Origin: Rosistilla oblonga
Lineage (GTDB): Bacteria; Planctomycetota; Planctomycetia; Pirellulales; Pirellulaceae
DNA: 64,000 nt
Assembly (NCBI RefSeq): GCF_007751715.1
Contig: NZ_CP036292.1
Span: 1 to 64,000, forward strand
Direction of reading: 5' to 3'
Below the pieces are notes generated by a model, which saw nothing but the letters and a program-made list of their open reading frames with translations, ran no database searches and was not told the origin of the DNA. Positions 32,448-41,894 of the stretch are shown piece by piece; positions within the stretch are counted from its first letter, which is position 1, and each line of letters begins with the position of its first letter. The position numbers were made by a program, and so were the translations under genes.

Positions 32448-34985
32448 ATGTCTCGAACAAAACGCAACTATTGGCTCACCCTGGCGATCATCGCCTCCTT
32501 CATCGCCGTTGCTGTCTTTGGCATCGTGACCTTTCGCAACACCTTTGCCGTTCGCGAAGTCGAGCAACGGATCGCCAAATCGCATGCCGTTCGCGAAGCG
32601 ACGCACCAACTGCTCTCGTCGGTCAAAGACATGCAAACCGGGCAACGGGGATATCTGTTGACCGGCAATCCGATCTATCTGGAGCCCTATCGGATCGGCG
32701 TCGAACAGATCCAAGCCGGTTTCGCCCGACTGCGAGATCTGACGGCCGACAATCCGATCCAGCTGAAGCATCTCGATGAGATGCAACAATTGGTCGAAGA
32801 AAAGCACGAATACCTCGCCCATACGATCCAGTTGCGCAGCGAAGCCCCCAACGAATCGATCGGCGATCAGGTCATCGAGATCGTGAAGTCGGGCGAAGGG
32901 GAAGGGACGATGGAGAAGTTGCGAGATGTCGCCAAACAAATCCTGACCCATGAAGGGGAGTTGTTGCAGCAACGCGAAGCGGCCTCCGAACACGATGCGG
33001 AGGTGTCGCGAACGGCGATCATGGCTGGGCATGCGATCGCGTTGGGATTGATCGTGATCGCCGGCTTTGTCGCGCACGTCGATCGCAAGAAACGGGACAG
33101 CGCCGAAACGCGGCTCGATGCAAAACAGTCCGAACTCGCCGCCGTCATCAATTCGGCCAACGATGGGATCATCGCGTTCAACCGCGACTTGGGGATCCGT
33201 TTGACCAATCCTGCCGCGGCGGCGATGTGGGGCATCGATAGCGCGACGTCGGTCGGACAATCGCTGTTGAATTTTGTTCCTCACCAGCGCAGAGAAGCCT
33301 TCCGCCATCGGGTGCAGGACTTCCTCGAATCGTCGGAAGCGTCGATGCCGTTCACCGACGGCGTCGGGCTGCGCAGCAATGGCGAGGAGTTTCCCTGCCA
33401 GGGAGAGATCACTAAGACGCGGTCGGGCGAGGAGGATTTCCTAACGCTGATCCTGGCCGACGTCAGCCAATCGCGCGACCTGAACGCCAAGCTGCGACAG
33501 CATACGCTGATCTTAGATCAGGTTCGCGACGCGGTTTTGGTCTGTGATAAAGACGATCAGATCCTGTCGTGGAACGAAGGTGCTCATCGATTGTACGGAT
33601 TGTCCAAATCCGAAGCGCTTGGCAAGAACGCGGCACAGCTATTGTTCCCCGACGATCGCCCGCTGTGGGATGCGGGCCGCGATGCCACGCTGGCCGCGGG
33701 GGACTACTCAGCCGAATTTACGCAGCGGACAGCCGATGGCCGCCAACGGATTGTCGAACAACGGCGATCGCTACTGCGGAACGAACAGGGAGAACCGACG
33801 GCTCAGCTGATTTTGAGTATCGATGTCTCCGACCGTAAACGGGAAGAGGCGAAAGAGCGTCGCAGTCAGCGGCTCGAAAGTATCGGTACGTTGGCCGGCG
33901 GTGTCGCGCACGATCTGAACAACGTCCTGACCCCGATCTTGATGAGTGGCAAGCTGCTGAAACAGGGCAGTCCCAACGCAAGCCGTTTGCACGACACGAT
34001 CGTCACCAGTGCCCAGCGTGGAGCGCAGATGATTCAAAAGCTGCTGGCGTTTGCTGGCGGCGATCAATCGCAAAGCGAGGAGGTCGACCTGCGCGAGATC
34101 CTTAGCGAGCTGGAAGAGATCCTCAGCCACACGCTGCAGAAGACGATCGACCTGCAGATCAGCATCCCCGACAAGCTCGATTTGATCCACGCCGACAGCA
34201 CCGAACTGTCGCAGGTGCTGATGAACCTGGCGATCAACGCCCGCGATGCGATGCCCGGCGGCGGCCGGTTGGACATCCAAGTCGAAAACTTTTATGTCGA
34301 CCCTTCGCGTGCCTCACACAGCGATAACCTCAACGCGGGTCCACATGTGCTGCTGACGGTTGCCGACAGCGGAGAAGGGATTCCCAATGAGGTGATCGAA
34401 CGGATCTTCGACCCTTTCTTCACGACAAAAGCTCAGGGCAAAGGAACGGGGCTGGGGCTGGCGACGACGCTCGGAATCGTGCGATCCTTCGGCGGGGATG
34501 TCACCGTCTACAGCGAACCGCTGGCCGGGACGATCTTTTCCGTCTATCTTCCCTCGTCGAAACTAACGCAGCCGAAGGTTCCCGCCGCGAGGGTCGAAAA
34601 CCACCAGCCGCCTCGAGGCAATGGCGAATTGATCCTGATCGTCGACGATGAATCGCTGATCGTGGAAACCTCGTGCGAGACGCTGCAATCGAATCGCTAC
34701 CGCACGGTCGCAGCTCGCAGCGGCGCCGAAGCTGTCGCCGTTTTCCAGAGCCGCGGCGATGAGATCGATTGCGTGTTACTTGATATGATGATGCCAGGGA
34801 TGGATGGGTTGGACACCAAAGACGCTCTCCGCGAGCTCAACCCGAACGTGCGAGTGATCGCCAGCAGCGGCTTGCGACGGCCAGGCAGCAGCGGTGGCCG
34901 GCTGGTCGACGTCGACGGCTTCCTTCCCAAACCTTATACCGACGAACAACTTTTAAACATGCTCCGAAACGTTCTGGACGCGTAG
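32448..34985 (+). CDS. Hybrid sensor histidine kinase (CHASE3-PAS-PAS-HK-REC)
   Basis: 845 aa. TM1 at about 8-30, an extracytoplasmic CHASE3-like domain (about 35-185) with the typical TGQRGYLLTG (64-73), and TM2 at about 190-209. Then two PAS domains (about 225-345 and 355-465), a dimerisation domain with phospho-acceptor H488 in TLAGGVAHDLNNVLTPI, an ATPase domain with N box MNLAINARDAMPGGG and G boxes DSGEGIP and GKGTGLGLAT, and a C-terminal receiver whose acceptor Asp is in CVLLDMMMPGMDG. The sigma-54 regulator gene starts 86 nt later and is the likely partner. The signal sensed is unknown. Confidence 0.93.
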   Translation: MSRTKRNYWLTLAIIASFIAVAVFGIVTFRNTFAVREVEQRIAKSHAVREATHQLLSSVKDMQTGQRGYLLTGNPIYLEPYRIGVEQIQAGFARLRDLTADNPIQLKHLDEMQQLVEEKHEYLAHTIQLRSEAPNESIGDQVIEIVKSGEGEGTMEKLRDVAKQILTHEGELLQQREAASEHDAEVSRTAIMAGHAIALGLIVIAGFVAHVDRKKRDSAETRLDAKQSELAAVINSANDGIIAFNRDLGIRLTNPAAAAMWGIDSATSVGQSLLNFVPHQRREAFRHRVQDFLESSEASMPFTDGVGLRSNGEEFPCQGEITKTRSGEEDFLTLILADVSQSRDLNAKLRQHTLILDQVRDAVLVCDKDDQILSWNEGAHRLYGLSKSEALGKNAAQLLFPDDRPLWDAGRDATLAAGDYSAEFTQRTADGRQRIVEQRRSLLRNEQGEPTAQLILSIDVSDRKREEAKERRSQRLESIGTLAGGVAHDLNNVLTPILMSGKLLKQGSPNASRLHDTIVTSAQRGAQMIQKLLAFAGGDQSQSEEVDLREILSELEEILSHTLQKTIDLQISIPDKLDLIHADSTELSQVLMNLAINARDAMPGGGRLDIQVENFYVDPSRASHSDNLNAGPHVLLTVADSGEGIPNEVIERIFDPFFTTKAQGKGTGLGLATTLGIVRSFGGDVTVYSEPLAGTIFSVYLPSSKLTQPKVPAARVENHQPPRGNGELILIVDDESLIVETSCETLQSNRYRTVAARSGAEAVAVFQSRGDEIDCVLLDMMMPGMDGLDTKDALRELNPNVRVIASSGLRRPGSSGGRLVDVDGFLPKPYTDEQLLNMLRNVLDA

Positions 34986-35071
34986 CGATCGCCCTTGGTG
35001 GGCGGGCTTCGCGTCCTGGCAATCCCCGCTTGGATCCGAGAAGAGTCGAACGAGCAGCAACGAGCCACGGC

Positions 35072-36532
35072 ATGATGCAACTACTGATTATCGACGACGA
35101 ACCTCTGATCTGCGAAACGATCGCGCTGGCGTTTCCCGGCGACCAAGTCATCTCCAGCTTGACGGCCGAAGATGGGATCGCCGCGTTCCTCGAATCGCCA
35201 CCGGACGTCGTGCTGTGCGACATTCGTTTACCCGACATGTCGGGGATGGAGGCGTTTGAAAAACTGCACCGGATCGACCCCAAGGTGCCGATCATTCTGA
35301 TGACCGGCCGCGGCACAGCGGGAACCGCGATCGAAGCGATGCAGCGAGGGGCGTTCGAATACATTCTCAAACCGTTGGATCCCGACACCCTGATTCCGCT
35401 AGTCTGCGACGCCGCCGAAACGAGTCGCATGACGCGAACTCCCGCGATGGTTCCCGATCCGTCGGCCGACGATCAAGCTGTCGCTGCGTCGACCGACCTG
35501 TTGATCGGTGCCTGCCCGGCGATGCAAGAGGTTTATCGTTCGGTCGGCCGCGTCGCCGGCCAAAACGTGACCGCGTTGATCCTGGGTGAAAGTGGAACAG
35601 GTAAAGAGGTGATTGCCCGGGCGATCTATCAATACAGCAGCCGCGCCGCCGGCCGCTTTCTAGCGATCAATTGCGCTGCGATCCCCGAACAATTACTCGA
35701 AAGCGAACTCTTTGGCCACGAGAAGGGAGCGTTTACGGGAGCCGAACGAAAGCGGGTCGGCAAGTTTGAACTTTGCAACGACGGCACGCTCTTTCTCGAC
35801 GAGATCGGCGACATGACGCCGTTGATGCAGACCAAGATCTTGCGTGTCTTGCAGGACCAAACTTTTGAACGTGTTGGCGGCAGCGAAACGATCCACACCA
35901 ACGCGCGGATCATCGCGGCGACCAATCGCGATCTGGAACAAGCGATCGAGAGCAAGGACTTCCGCAGCGATCTGTTCTACCGCTTGAACGTCTACACGAT
36001 CAAACTTCCACCGCTGCGCGAACGCGGCGACGACATCGCGCTGTTGGCGAATCACTTCTTGAATCGCTTTGCCGCCGAACTAGGGAAACAGATCAGCGGA
36101 TTCGCCAAAGAAGCGATGAATCTATTGACGCAATACCGCTGGCCCGGCAACGTCCGCGAATTGCAGAGCGCCGTCAAACACGTGTTGCTCGAAGCGACCG
36201 GCCCCGTGATTGTCCCGGCGTTTCTTCCCGATGTGATCCGCGAACCGGCGGCTCACGAAAGCGGTCGCGTTTCGACATCGACCGGCTCGACGACCAACAC
36301 CTTCAACTTTGCCGAGATGACGCGGCAACGTCTGCAAGCGGGCAGCGAAGATATTCACCGCGATCTGGTCAGCATCGCCGAGCGGGAGATCTTTGCCGAA
36401 GTGCTCCGGCACACCGATGGCAACTTAACCCAAGCTGCTAAGCGACTGGGAATCACCCGCACGACGCTCCGCGCCCGGCTCGAATCCCTCGGCATGTCGG
36501 TCGAGCGCTCCGCTTCGGTAACGGAAAACTAG
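35072..36532 (+). CDS. NtrC-type sigma-54-dependent response regulator
   Basis: 486 aa from ATG 35072 (a second ATG follows at once; an upstream TTG at 35030 is in frame). Receiver domain with acidic pair in IIDDEP and phospho-acceptor D50 in VVLCDIRLPDMSG. Central AAA+ domain with Walker A GESGTGKE, the sigma-54 contact loop GAFTGA, and Walker B GTLFLDEIGDM. C-terminal Fis-type helix-turn-helix LTQAAKRLGITRTTLRARLESLG. It would activate sigma-54 promoters when phosphorylated, probably by the adjacent hybrid kinase. No target promoter can be assigned from this window. Confidence 0.94.
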   Translation: MMQLLIIDDEPLICETIALAFPGDQVISSLTAEDGIAAFLESPPDVVLCDIRLPDMSGMEAFEKLHRIDPKVPIILMTGRGTAGTAIEAMQRGAFEYILKPLDPDTLIPLVCDAAETSRMTRTPAMVPDPSADDQAVAASTDLLIGACPAMQEVYRSVGRVAGQNVTALILGESGTGKEVIARAIYQYSSRAAGRFLAINCAAIPEQLLESELFGHEKGAFTGAERKRVGKFELCNDGTLFLDEIGDMTPLMQTKILRVLQDQTFERVGGSETIHTNARIIAATNRDLEQAIESKDFRSDLFYRLNVYTIKLPPLRERGDDIALLANHFLNRFAAELGKQISGFAKEAMNLLTQYRWPGNVRELQSAVKHVLLEATGPVIVPAFLPDVIREPAAHESGRVSTSTGSTTNTFNFAEMTRQRLQAGSEDIHRDLVSIAEREIFAEVLRHTDGNLTQAAKRLGITRTTLRARLESLGMSVERSASVTEN

Positions 36533-36854
36533 CGGTTCGCGATTCACCGAATCCTCACTAGAAGTGATTGCAGGCAACCGACGGCGGCCGAAGTGATTTC
36601 CGCCGGTAGATTGTGGCCACTCTTTATCCGTGGCGTTCACTTTTTATCCGCCGTTTCCGTCTGCCTCTCGAATTGCAAGCTGCCCGCTGGCGAGCCGATC
36701 CAAATGATTTGGCCTCGCAAAACGCTAGGTTTGCGCGAAGGCTAGCGGGTTTTTACGGCGAGCGTTTCGCGTTTGGTCCGCCCTGTGCATGAAGGCTCTC
36801 TCCGTTCCAAGAATTGGCTTCAAGGAAACCCCCTTTCAATGGAGAGCCTAAAAG
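36533..36854 (+). promoter_or_regulatory. Leader-like intergenic region with hairpins
   Basis: 322 bp between the response regulator gene and the small exported peptide gene. It holds a terminator-like hairpin (36723-36754), an overlapping alternative stem CGCAAA/TTTGCG (36716-36721 with 36730-36735), and AGGCTCTC/GAGAGCCT (36793-36800 with 36842-36849), which would cover the ribosome-binding site of the peptide gene. The last two are weak by length and may be chance. Confidence 0.4.
36723..36754 (+). terminator. Putative Rho-independent terminator
   Basis: CGCTAG (36723-36728) pairs with CTAGCG (36742-36747), followed by GG and TTTTT. It is 190 bp past the response regulator stop. The stem is short, so strength is moderate. 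Confidence 0.45.
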
Positions 36855-37049
36855 ATGTCACGTTCACTATCTCGCTATTTTCTGGCCGCACTCTCGGGTA
36901 GCACCTACGTCATCCCCGTCGTCGCCGCGGCAAACACCTCCGCACCATCGGCTCAACCTCGCCCCACGGCTCAGGTAGAGATGACCGAAGAGCAGATGAT
37001 CATGTACGAGATCCGCAAACAGGTCGGCCGCGAACTAAAAGGAACCTAG
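36855..37049 (+). CDS. Small exported or membrane peptide
   Basis: 64 aa. The N-terminus (basic SRSLSRYF, then LAALSGSTYVIPVVAAANTSA) looks like a signal peptide or short membrane helix, followed by a charged tail with EMTEEQMIMYEIRKQVGREL. GGAGAG at 36841-36846, 8 nt before the ATG, is a good ribosome site. A strong terminator-like hairpin follows at 37099-37178. No family is recognised. The clear ribosome site and terminator favour a real gene. Confidence 0.6.
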   Translation: MSRSLSRYFLAALSGSTYVIPVVAAANTSAPSAQPRPTAQVEMTEEQMIMYEIRKQVGRELKGT

Positions 37050-37098
37050 TTCACTCGAACCGTCCGCTCGCGCGATCAATCTCTCCACCACGCGCCCC

Positions 37099-37178
37099 GC
37101 CCCAACAGAAAGCACCGCCACCACCCACGGCTGATGTCGCCCCACATCCGCCTTCCGGCAGCTTCTGTTGGGGCTTTT
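37099..37178 (+). terminator. Strong terminator-like hairpin after the small peptide gene
   Basis: GCCCCAACAGAAAGC (37099-37113) pairs with GCTTCTGTTGGGGC (37161-37174), 14 base pairs with one bulged A, followed by TTTT. The 47-nt loop is long. It lies between convergent genes. Confidence 0.6.
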
Positions 37179-37218
37179 CACTGCGCCTTCTTTAGCCAGC
37201 GTTCCTCGAATAAAAGGA

Positions 37219-38562
37219 TCAGCCGCCTAGCGCGATTAGACGCGTGGGTGTGCCGGGGACTTCGAACTTGGCCGCTACCTTAAAGTCGGTCAACGAGACG
37301 ATCCAGATACTTCCTTCACCTGGGTTGGTCAACGCGACTTGGCGGCGTCCGGGCAGGACGGTGACGGTGTGATGCCCCGAATGCCCTTCGATTTGATTGG
37401 GGCCAACGGCGATCGATTGCACCTGTTTTGCATCGCTGAAGTTGCCGTCGTCGTTCGGGTCGAGATCGACGACGATCAATCGATCCTTCGACGAATCCGA
37501 TCGGTTCTCGGCAAATGTGAGCGCCAGTTTGCGACGGTCTCGGGTCTCGACGACAACCGGTGTCGACAGCCCTTCCGCTTCGTCAAGAGCGATCAAAAGT
37601 GTGGAGATCGCGGGCGAGGGACTGCTGGCGTCGATCCAGCACAATCGACAATCCGCCTCTTTTCCCGCGGTGAATAGAACGTGGTTCTTCAGGTTCGCAA
37701 ACGCTCCGGTTCGCAGCGGCTTGTCCTCGGAACCTTTGCCGATCGCCAAGTGTTTGACTTCCACGTCGTCGGCGCTGCCGGTCATCTGCATATCGGCTGG
37801 CACCCAACAGACGCCATCGGCGGGCGCCAAGAAGACTTTCCCTTCGTTGATCGTCGCGCCGTGCAGACCGCCTGAAGGACATCGGATCTCGTATCGTTTA
37901 CCGTAGTTGGAACCGAGCCCGACGACGTCGACGCGGCCACTGTTCTCACCGCTCCGATCGATCCAAGTCGAATACGCAACGTGGTCCTCGGCAATCGCCA
38001 GCGTGATATGCCCGCCCCCTCCCAAAACAAAGGTGGTCCGATCGGCCGACGGCTTTGGATCGCGTAGCCGCTGAGCATTGGTGATCGTCATCCCGCTGCT
38101 CTTGTCGTTCGCCAGGACGAAAGAGCGGCCGTAGTGGTACAGATGGGCGGGGTTACCCTGTTCGGTGTCGATCACCTGCCGCAGTACACTCGGCCCGCTG
38201 GGGAACTTCCAATGCGAGTGATCGCCATGCGGTTCTTCGACACCGCCCGATTCGATAGCGACCCAACCGCTGCCGATCGTCCCGTCGGCTTGATCGCGGA
38301 CACCGATCAAGATCAAACCGCTGTCGGCTTGCATCTGCACCAGCGACTGCTCCTCGACATCCAAGGCTGGAAAGCCGTCGATGGTTTTCGCCTCTAAAGA
38401 GTATTCGTTTCCTTGTCGTTTAAAGTCGCCGTAGCGCACCGTGGCGTCGGCATCGTCTTGCCAAAAGAGTCGCGCTCGCGTGCGACCTTGAGCATCGGCG
38501 GTGCCGCAACAGGCCAGGGCCAAACCAAGCAACAGGCAGCTTCGTTGGAAGATCGTTTTCAT
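37219..38562 (-). CDS. Secreted beta-propeller-like protein with HGDHSH motif
   Basis: 447 aa with Sec signal peptide (1-24, cleavage after TADA). The body is a series of beta-hairpins with propeller-like spacing. A notable EPHGDHSHW motif at residues 111-118 and GHSGHHTV near the C-terminus could bind zinc or copper. The motif and fold recall the periplasmic metallochaperone AztD, but that is only a suggestion. It starts 6 nt after the lipoprotein gene, in an operon with a DUF1559 protein. The His-rich exported protein nearby fits a metal-handling theme. Confidence 0.6.
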   Translation of the reverse strand: MKTIFQRSCLLLGLALACCGTADAQGRTRARLFWQDDADATVRYGDFKRQGNEYSLEAKTIDGFPALDVEEQSLVQMQADSGLILIGVRDQADGTIGSGWVAIESGGVEEPHGDHSHWKFPSGPSVLRQVIDTEQGNPAHLYHYGRSFVLANDKSSGMTITNAQRLRDPKPSADRTTFVLGGGGHITLAIAEDHVAYSTWIDRSGENSGRVDVVGLGSNYGKRYEIRCPSGGLHGATINEGKVFLAPADGVCWVPADMQMTGSADDVEVKHLAIGKGSEDKPLRTGAFANLKNHVLFTAGKEADCRLCWIDASSPSPAISTLLIALDEAEGLSTPVVVETRDRRKLALTFAENRSDSSKDRLIVVDLDPNDDGNFSDAKQVQSIAVGPNQIEGHSGHHTVTVLPGRRQVALTNPGEGSIWIVSLTDFKVAAKFEVPGTPTRLIALGG

Positions 38563-38568
38563 TGTGGA

Positions 38569-38985
38569 TTACCTTTTTTTGCGAGTCAGTAGACGGACCG
38601 CCGACGGTGGCAGGTCCAGTTCATGGTGTTGTTGTGAAGTTGAGTCGAAGGATGGAATCGATAAACCGCTTGTCGCGGGCTTACCCAGTTTTGGGTCGAG
38701 GATCCAGCCGCCATCGCTGATCGATTCGGCGGAGACGAAATGTTGGGGACCGCCAGGCGGCGACAGCTGCTTGAATCGGGCTTGGCCTGCCTGGTCGCTG
38801 ATCGCAGCGGCGACGACCGGTCCCGATTCGGAATCGTGCAGCTGAACGCGAACGTTTGCCAACGGATCGCCTTGGTAACGCACGATGATCGTGGGCGACT
38901 GATTCGCCGATTCGCTGGATGAATCGCTGCATCCGACAATCGCGAGCAGCGAACAAAAAATGGACAACGAAATGGTTTTGATCAT
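38569..38985 (-). CDS. Lipoprotein, hypothetical
   Basis: 138 aa from ATG 38985. Signal sequence ending in the lipobox LAIVGC (Cys about residue 19). The mature part begins with a Ser-rich linker and then a small beta domain (PTIIVRYQGDPLANVRVQLHDSESGPVVAAAISDQAGQARF), resembling carboxypeptidase-regulatory or transthyretin-like domains common in planctomycete lipoproteins. The start overlaps the DUF1559 stop (ATGA), so it is coupled to that gene. The longer frame upstream is an overlap artefact. Confidence 0.75.
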   Translation of the reverse strand: MIKTISLSIFCSLLAIVGCSDSSSESANQSPTIIVRYQGDPLANVRVQLHDSESGPVVAAAISDQAGQARFKQLSPPGGPQHFVSAESISDGGWILDPKLGKPATSGLSIPSFDSTSQQHHELDLPPSAVRLLTRKKR

Positions 38986-40022
38986 GGCAACTGCACCACC
39001 TCGCCACCGTCCCGCGAATAGGCTGCGTGGTAGGTTGGCAGATCGATCGAATCGCCGATGAAGCGGACGCTGCCATCGAGCATCGCATGTCCAGCCACGC
39101 CGGGATGGTACGAACGGGAGCTGTAGAAACCGCGGCCGTGCATGCCGACATCGGGCAGGTCGGAGTTGGGTGACATGTAGCCGTTGATGACCGTCGCATA
39201 AGGGACGCCGCGAATCCACGACGCGCCCCGATTCCCTTGATACGAAGTGATGCTTGCCGGAACGACCGCCTGCAGATCGGGATTGGTAATCAACGCCCCG
39301 CCGCTCATAAAACCAGCGCCGCTGGGATTGCTGGAGGTGCCGCCCCAGTTGGCGATCCGACGCTGTGGACCGGTTGGCGATGGTTCGGTCTCGCCGCTGG
39401 TTTGGTCACCAAGAACGGTTTCCGCGATCAGAACCGTGTGGCTGGTGCCGTCGAGACAATCTTTGAACCCGGCCCACGAATCGGTCCAGACCATGCCGTC
39501 GGTTCGGTAGCGATCGTCGTAATGGGTGTCGGTGCCACTGCCGTAGCTGAACATATAAGTCAGCCCCGCCGTGTAGCCAGCGGAACCGTCGGCGAAGGTC
39601 GTCGCGAACTGGGGATCACCGGCGTCGCTGGGACACAAAAAGGTTGGCAGCACGCTTTCGATGGCGCCGCGGAGCACGGGATTAAACTGAGCGGCCCAGG
39701 CCGGACCGACTAACAGCGGCGATTCAAAATCGATCAGCTCCGCCAGATTCCCCTGTTCGATAAAGGGAAGCACGCGGGCTTGGACCGAATAGCTGCTCGA
39801 CCCCGTCATCGCCGGGATCACGCGATAGGTGCTCTCGTAATTGTGGGTCGCTAGAGCAAGCTGTTTTAAGTTATTGCCGCACGACATTCGCCGGGCCGCC
39901 TCGCGAGCCGATTGGACTGCCGGCAACAGCAGCGAGACTAAGATGCCGATGATCGCGATCACGACCAGCAGCTCGATCAACGTAAAGCCGCTGGTGGGAT
40001 TGGAAAGTTTAGATTTGCGCAT
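38982..40022 (-). CDS. DUF1559 protein with prepilin-type N-terminus
   Basis: 346 aa. The prepilin cleavage/methylation motif GFTLIELLVVIAIIGILVSLLLPAVQSAREAARRMSC is at residues 12-48, followed by NNLKQLALATHNYES, the DUF1559 hallmark. The C-terminal H-X9-DG motif is present (HPGVAGHAMLDGSVRFI). This huge planctomycete family is exported through type II/IV pilus-like machinery; its function is unknown. It is followed by the coupled lipoprotein gene, a recurrent arrangement in this phylum. Confidence 0.93.
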   Translation of the reverse strand: MRKSKLSNPTSGFTLIELLVVIAIIGILVSLLLPAVQSAREAARRMSCGNNLKQLALATHNYESTYRVIPAMTGSSSYSVQARVLPFIEQGNLAELIDFESPLLVGPAWAAQFNPVLRGAIESVLPTFLCPSDAGDPQFATTFADGSAGYTAGLTYMFSYGSGTDTHYDDRYRTDGMVWTDSWAGFKDCLDGTSHTVLIAETVLGDQTSGETEPSPTGPQRRIANWGGTSSNPSGAGFMSGGALITNPDLQAVVPASITSYQGNRGASWIRGVPYATVINGYMSPNSDLPDVGMHGRGFYSSRSYHPGVAGHAMLDGSVRFIGDSIDLPTYHAAYSRDGGEVVQLP

Positions 40023-40301
40023 GGGATGCTATAGGTTTTGCAGACTTCGTCGATCGAAGCCGTTTGGGAGAACGATGTGAAGTAAAGACGCCCCGCTGCG
40101 CAGGTGCAATCGATCGGGTTTGGTCGGACCGGTGACCGATCACACCACGAGCGCAGCGGGACAGATTGCGGTGCGGACACCATCCGATGCAGCAGGAGCG
40201 CAGCATCGGACAGAGGGCAACCGAAAGGAGATATCGCAAGGGATCGCCAGCAAGATTACCGCGGTGCACGTCGGGCGACGTTCGTGCAGAACCGGCTGGA
40301 C

Positions 40302-40682
40302 TTATCCGCAGACCGGTGGGCCGCGAGGTCGCGCGATCGAGAGGGTCGCCGCAACGGCAACCGCATCGAGAATAGGATCCGACGACTGAACCAATCGATC
40401 GCTCAGCAGCGACGGATCGAGGTTCCAGTTCACGCCGGATGGACTGGCTAACGACTGACAGATCGGACAATCGTCCGCATCGTGCTGGTGATGCGATTCG
40501 CCATCGCTGGTTTTTGAATCATCACCAGCGTGATGATGGCAACCATGAGAACAGACGCTCGCTGCAGCGTGATGGTGGCCATGCCCGTCGCAGGTGGCGA
40601 CATGCAGCCATGCGGGTGCGTGCCCCCAGGCAACAACAAGACACAGCAAGCTCGGTAGAATGGGTCGGAACAGCGAAGTCAT
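40302..40682 (-). CDS. His/Cys-rich exported protein
   Basis: 126 aa. Signal peptide-like start (MTSLFRPILPSLLCLVVAWGHAPAWL), then a histidine-cysteine-rich stretch CDGHGHHHAAASVCSHGCHHH and SHHQHDADDCPICQSL at about 31-82. The HDADDCPICQ pattern resembles DUF2946-type proteins near metal-transport genes. Zinc or copper binding in the periplasm is inferred from composition. It lies upstream of the DUF1559-lipoprotein-propeller genes in the same direction, 279 bp away. No Zur-like operator was recognised upstream. Confidence 0.6.
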   Translation of the reverse strand: MTSLFRPILPSLLCLVVAWGHAPAWLHVATCDGHGHHHAAASVCSHGCHHHAGDDSKTSDGESHHQHDADDCPICQSLASPSGVNWNLDPSLLSDRLVQSSDPILDAVAVAATLSIARPRGPPVCG

Positions 40683-40914
40683 GGACGACGTTCGTCTTCT
40701 TTAGTATTCGAGTTGAATTTGATCCGACCAAGGATTGATGCAAGCGGTACGGGCTGAGGTCGTAGAGGGTTCGTCGGGAAATCCGACGAATTGGAAACTT
40801 TGGCATTTTTAGCAGCATCGATTTGCTGGCATCCGCGCCGCGGGCAAAAAGCGGGATGGAGCTCACCACGCTTTTTGCCGGTGCCAGTTTTCGCGGCTTG
40901 CGATTTTCGTTCTG

Positions 40915-41391
40915 CTATTTTGTTGCTGGCAGATCGGTCGGTTCGTCCCCGGGTTTTTCTTTGATCGGTTCGATCGCGACGCCATCCTTCGAACCGGGGA
41001 TCGCTGGCATCGCGGCGGGCGGTGGAAAGGCGCTCTCGGGAATATCTTCCAGATTCTTCTTGCGGTCCTTTTTGGCTAGCAACGAATAATTGGCCCCTTC
41101 GGTTCCCTGCAGATCGTAACGGCCCCAGTACTGTTGGGAGCTGGGGGTGTAGTAGTAGACATAACGCGGTTGCGATGGATACGAGATGCAGTAGTGGTAG
41201 CTGTAGGTCGGCGAACTCACCACCGGCCGGTAGTAGTAGCGGGTGTAGTGATACGAGCGGGATGGTTGGTAGGACCAACTGCTGTAGTACTGTCGGCCAC
41301 CATAACCAGCTTCCGCTTGGTCGACAGCCACTTGCGATAGCATTGCGACAGCCAATCCGACGAGGGCCATTTTTCCAACTTGCGACAACAT
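40915..41391 (-). CDS. Tyr-rich secreted protein
   Basis: 158 aa. Signal peptide ending near QAEA (residue 28), then a region very rich in Tyr, Ser and Arg (YGGRQYYSSWSYQPSRSYHYTRYYYRPV), then a hydrophilic Lys/Pro-rich tail (KKDRKKNLEDIPESAFPPPAAMPAIPG). No enzymatic domain. Such low-complexity Tyr-rich exported proteins could be matrix or cell-wall components. It has no known function. Confidence 0.65.
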   Translation of the reverse strand: MLSQVGKMALVGLAVAMLSQVAVDQAEAGYGGRQYYSSWSYQPSRSYHYTRYYYRPVVSSPTYSYHYCISYPSQPRYVYYYTPSSQQYWGRYDLQGTEGANYSLLAKKDRKKNLEDIPESAFPPPAAMPAIPGSKDGVAIEPIKEKPGDEPTDLPATK

Positions 41392-41894
41392 CGGTTTTCC
41401 TCCGGTTTAAGGTTCTGATTCGTAGAAGGTATGCAACGTTTGGGTTTCTCGATTCCCACTGCTCGCGAGCCACTTACGCTCGCTAAATACCAGATGCAGG
41501 ATTCGCTTCCCGACCGGACACCAAATCGAAAAATAGTTGGAGACCAGGAATGAAGCCCCCTGGTGGTTTCAAAAAGGGTAGCCGCAGAACGGGTTCCGCG
41601 TCCGCGCGATGGCGGGATTGAACCGCATTGGAATTGCCGATCTTCCTTCAGCGCGCAGCCCGTTGGGCACGCGGTTAAACGCGGCAAGCGGGTTGGTGAT
41701 CGGATTGGGGATGGCTCCGACCGTCTGTCCCAATCGCGCCGATTCAATTCGGATTCCGTCGCGATGGGACGCACACCTGCAGGGACAGGTTCTTTGAAAC
41801 TACGGGAATTGGGAACAATATCCTTGCGAGTTTCATCCCCCAAACGACCATGGTACGATTGTCCAGATCTACCAGTTCCGTTAGGAGGACTATA
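41392..41894. other. Intergenic region upstream of the three-gene nuclease/FtsK operon
   Basis: 503 bp, divergent between the Tyr-rich gene (-) and the operon (+). No gene was found. It should contain the operon promoter; the ribosome site TTAGGAGGAC (41881-41890) precedes the first ATG at 41895. A T-arm-like string near 41615 did not fold into a tRNA. Confidence 0.5.

Noticed and set aside
41600-41640. Possible tRNA because of GGGATTGAACC (reverse T-arm) upstream of the novel operon
   Set aside because: No matching acceptor stem, anticodon arm or D-arm could be placed around it.
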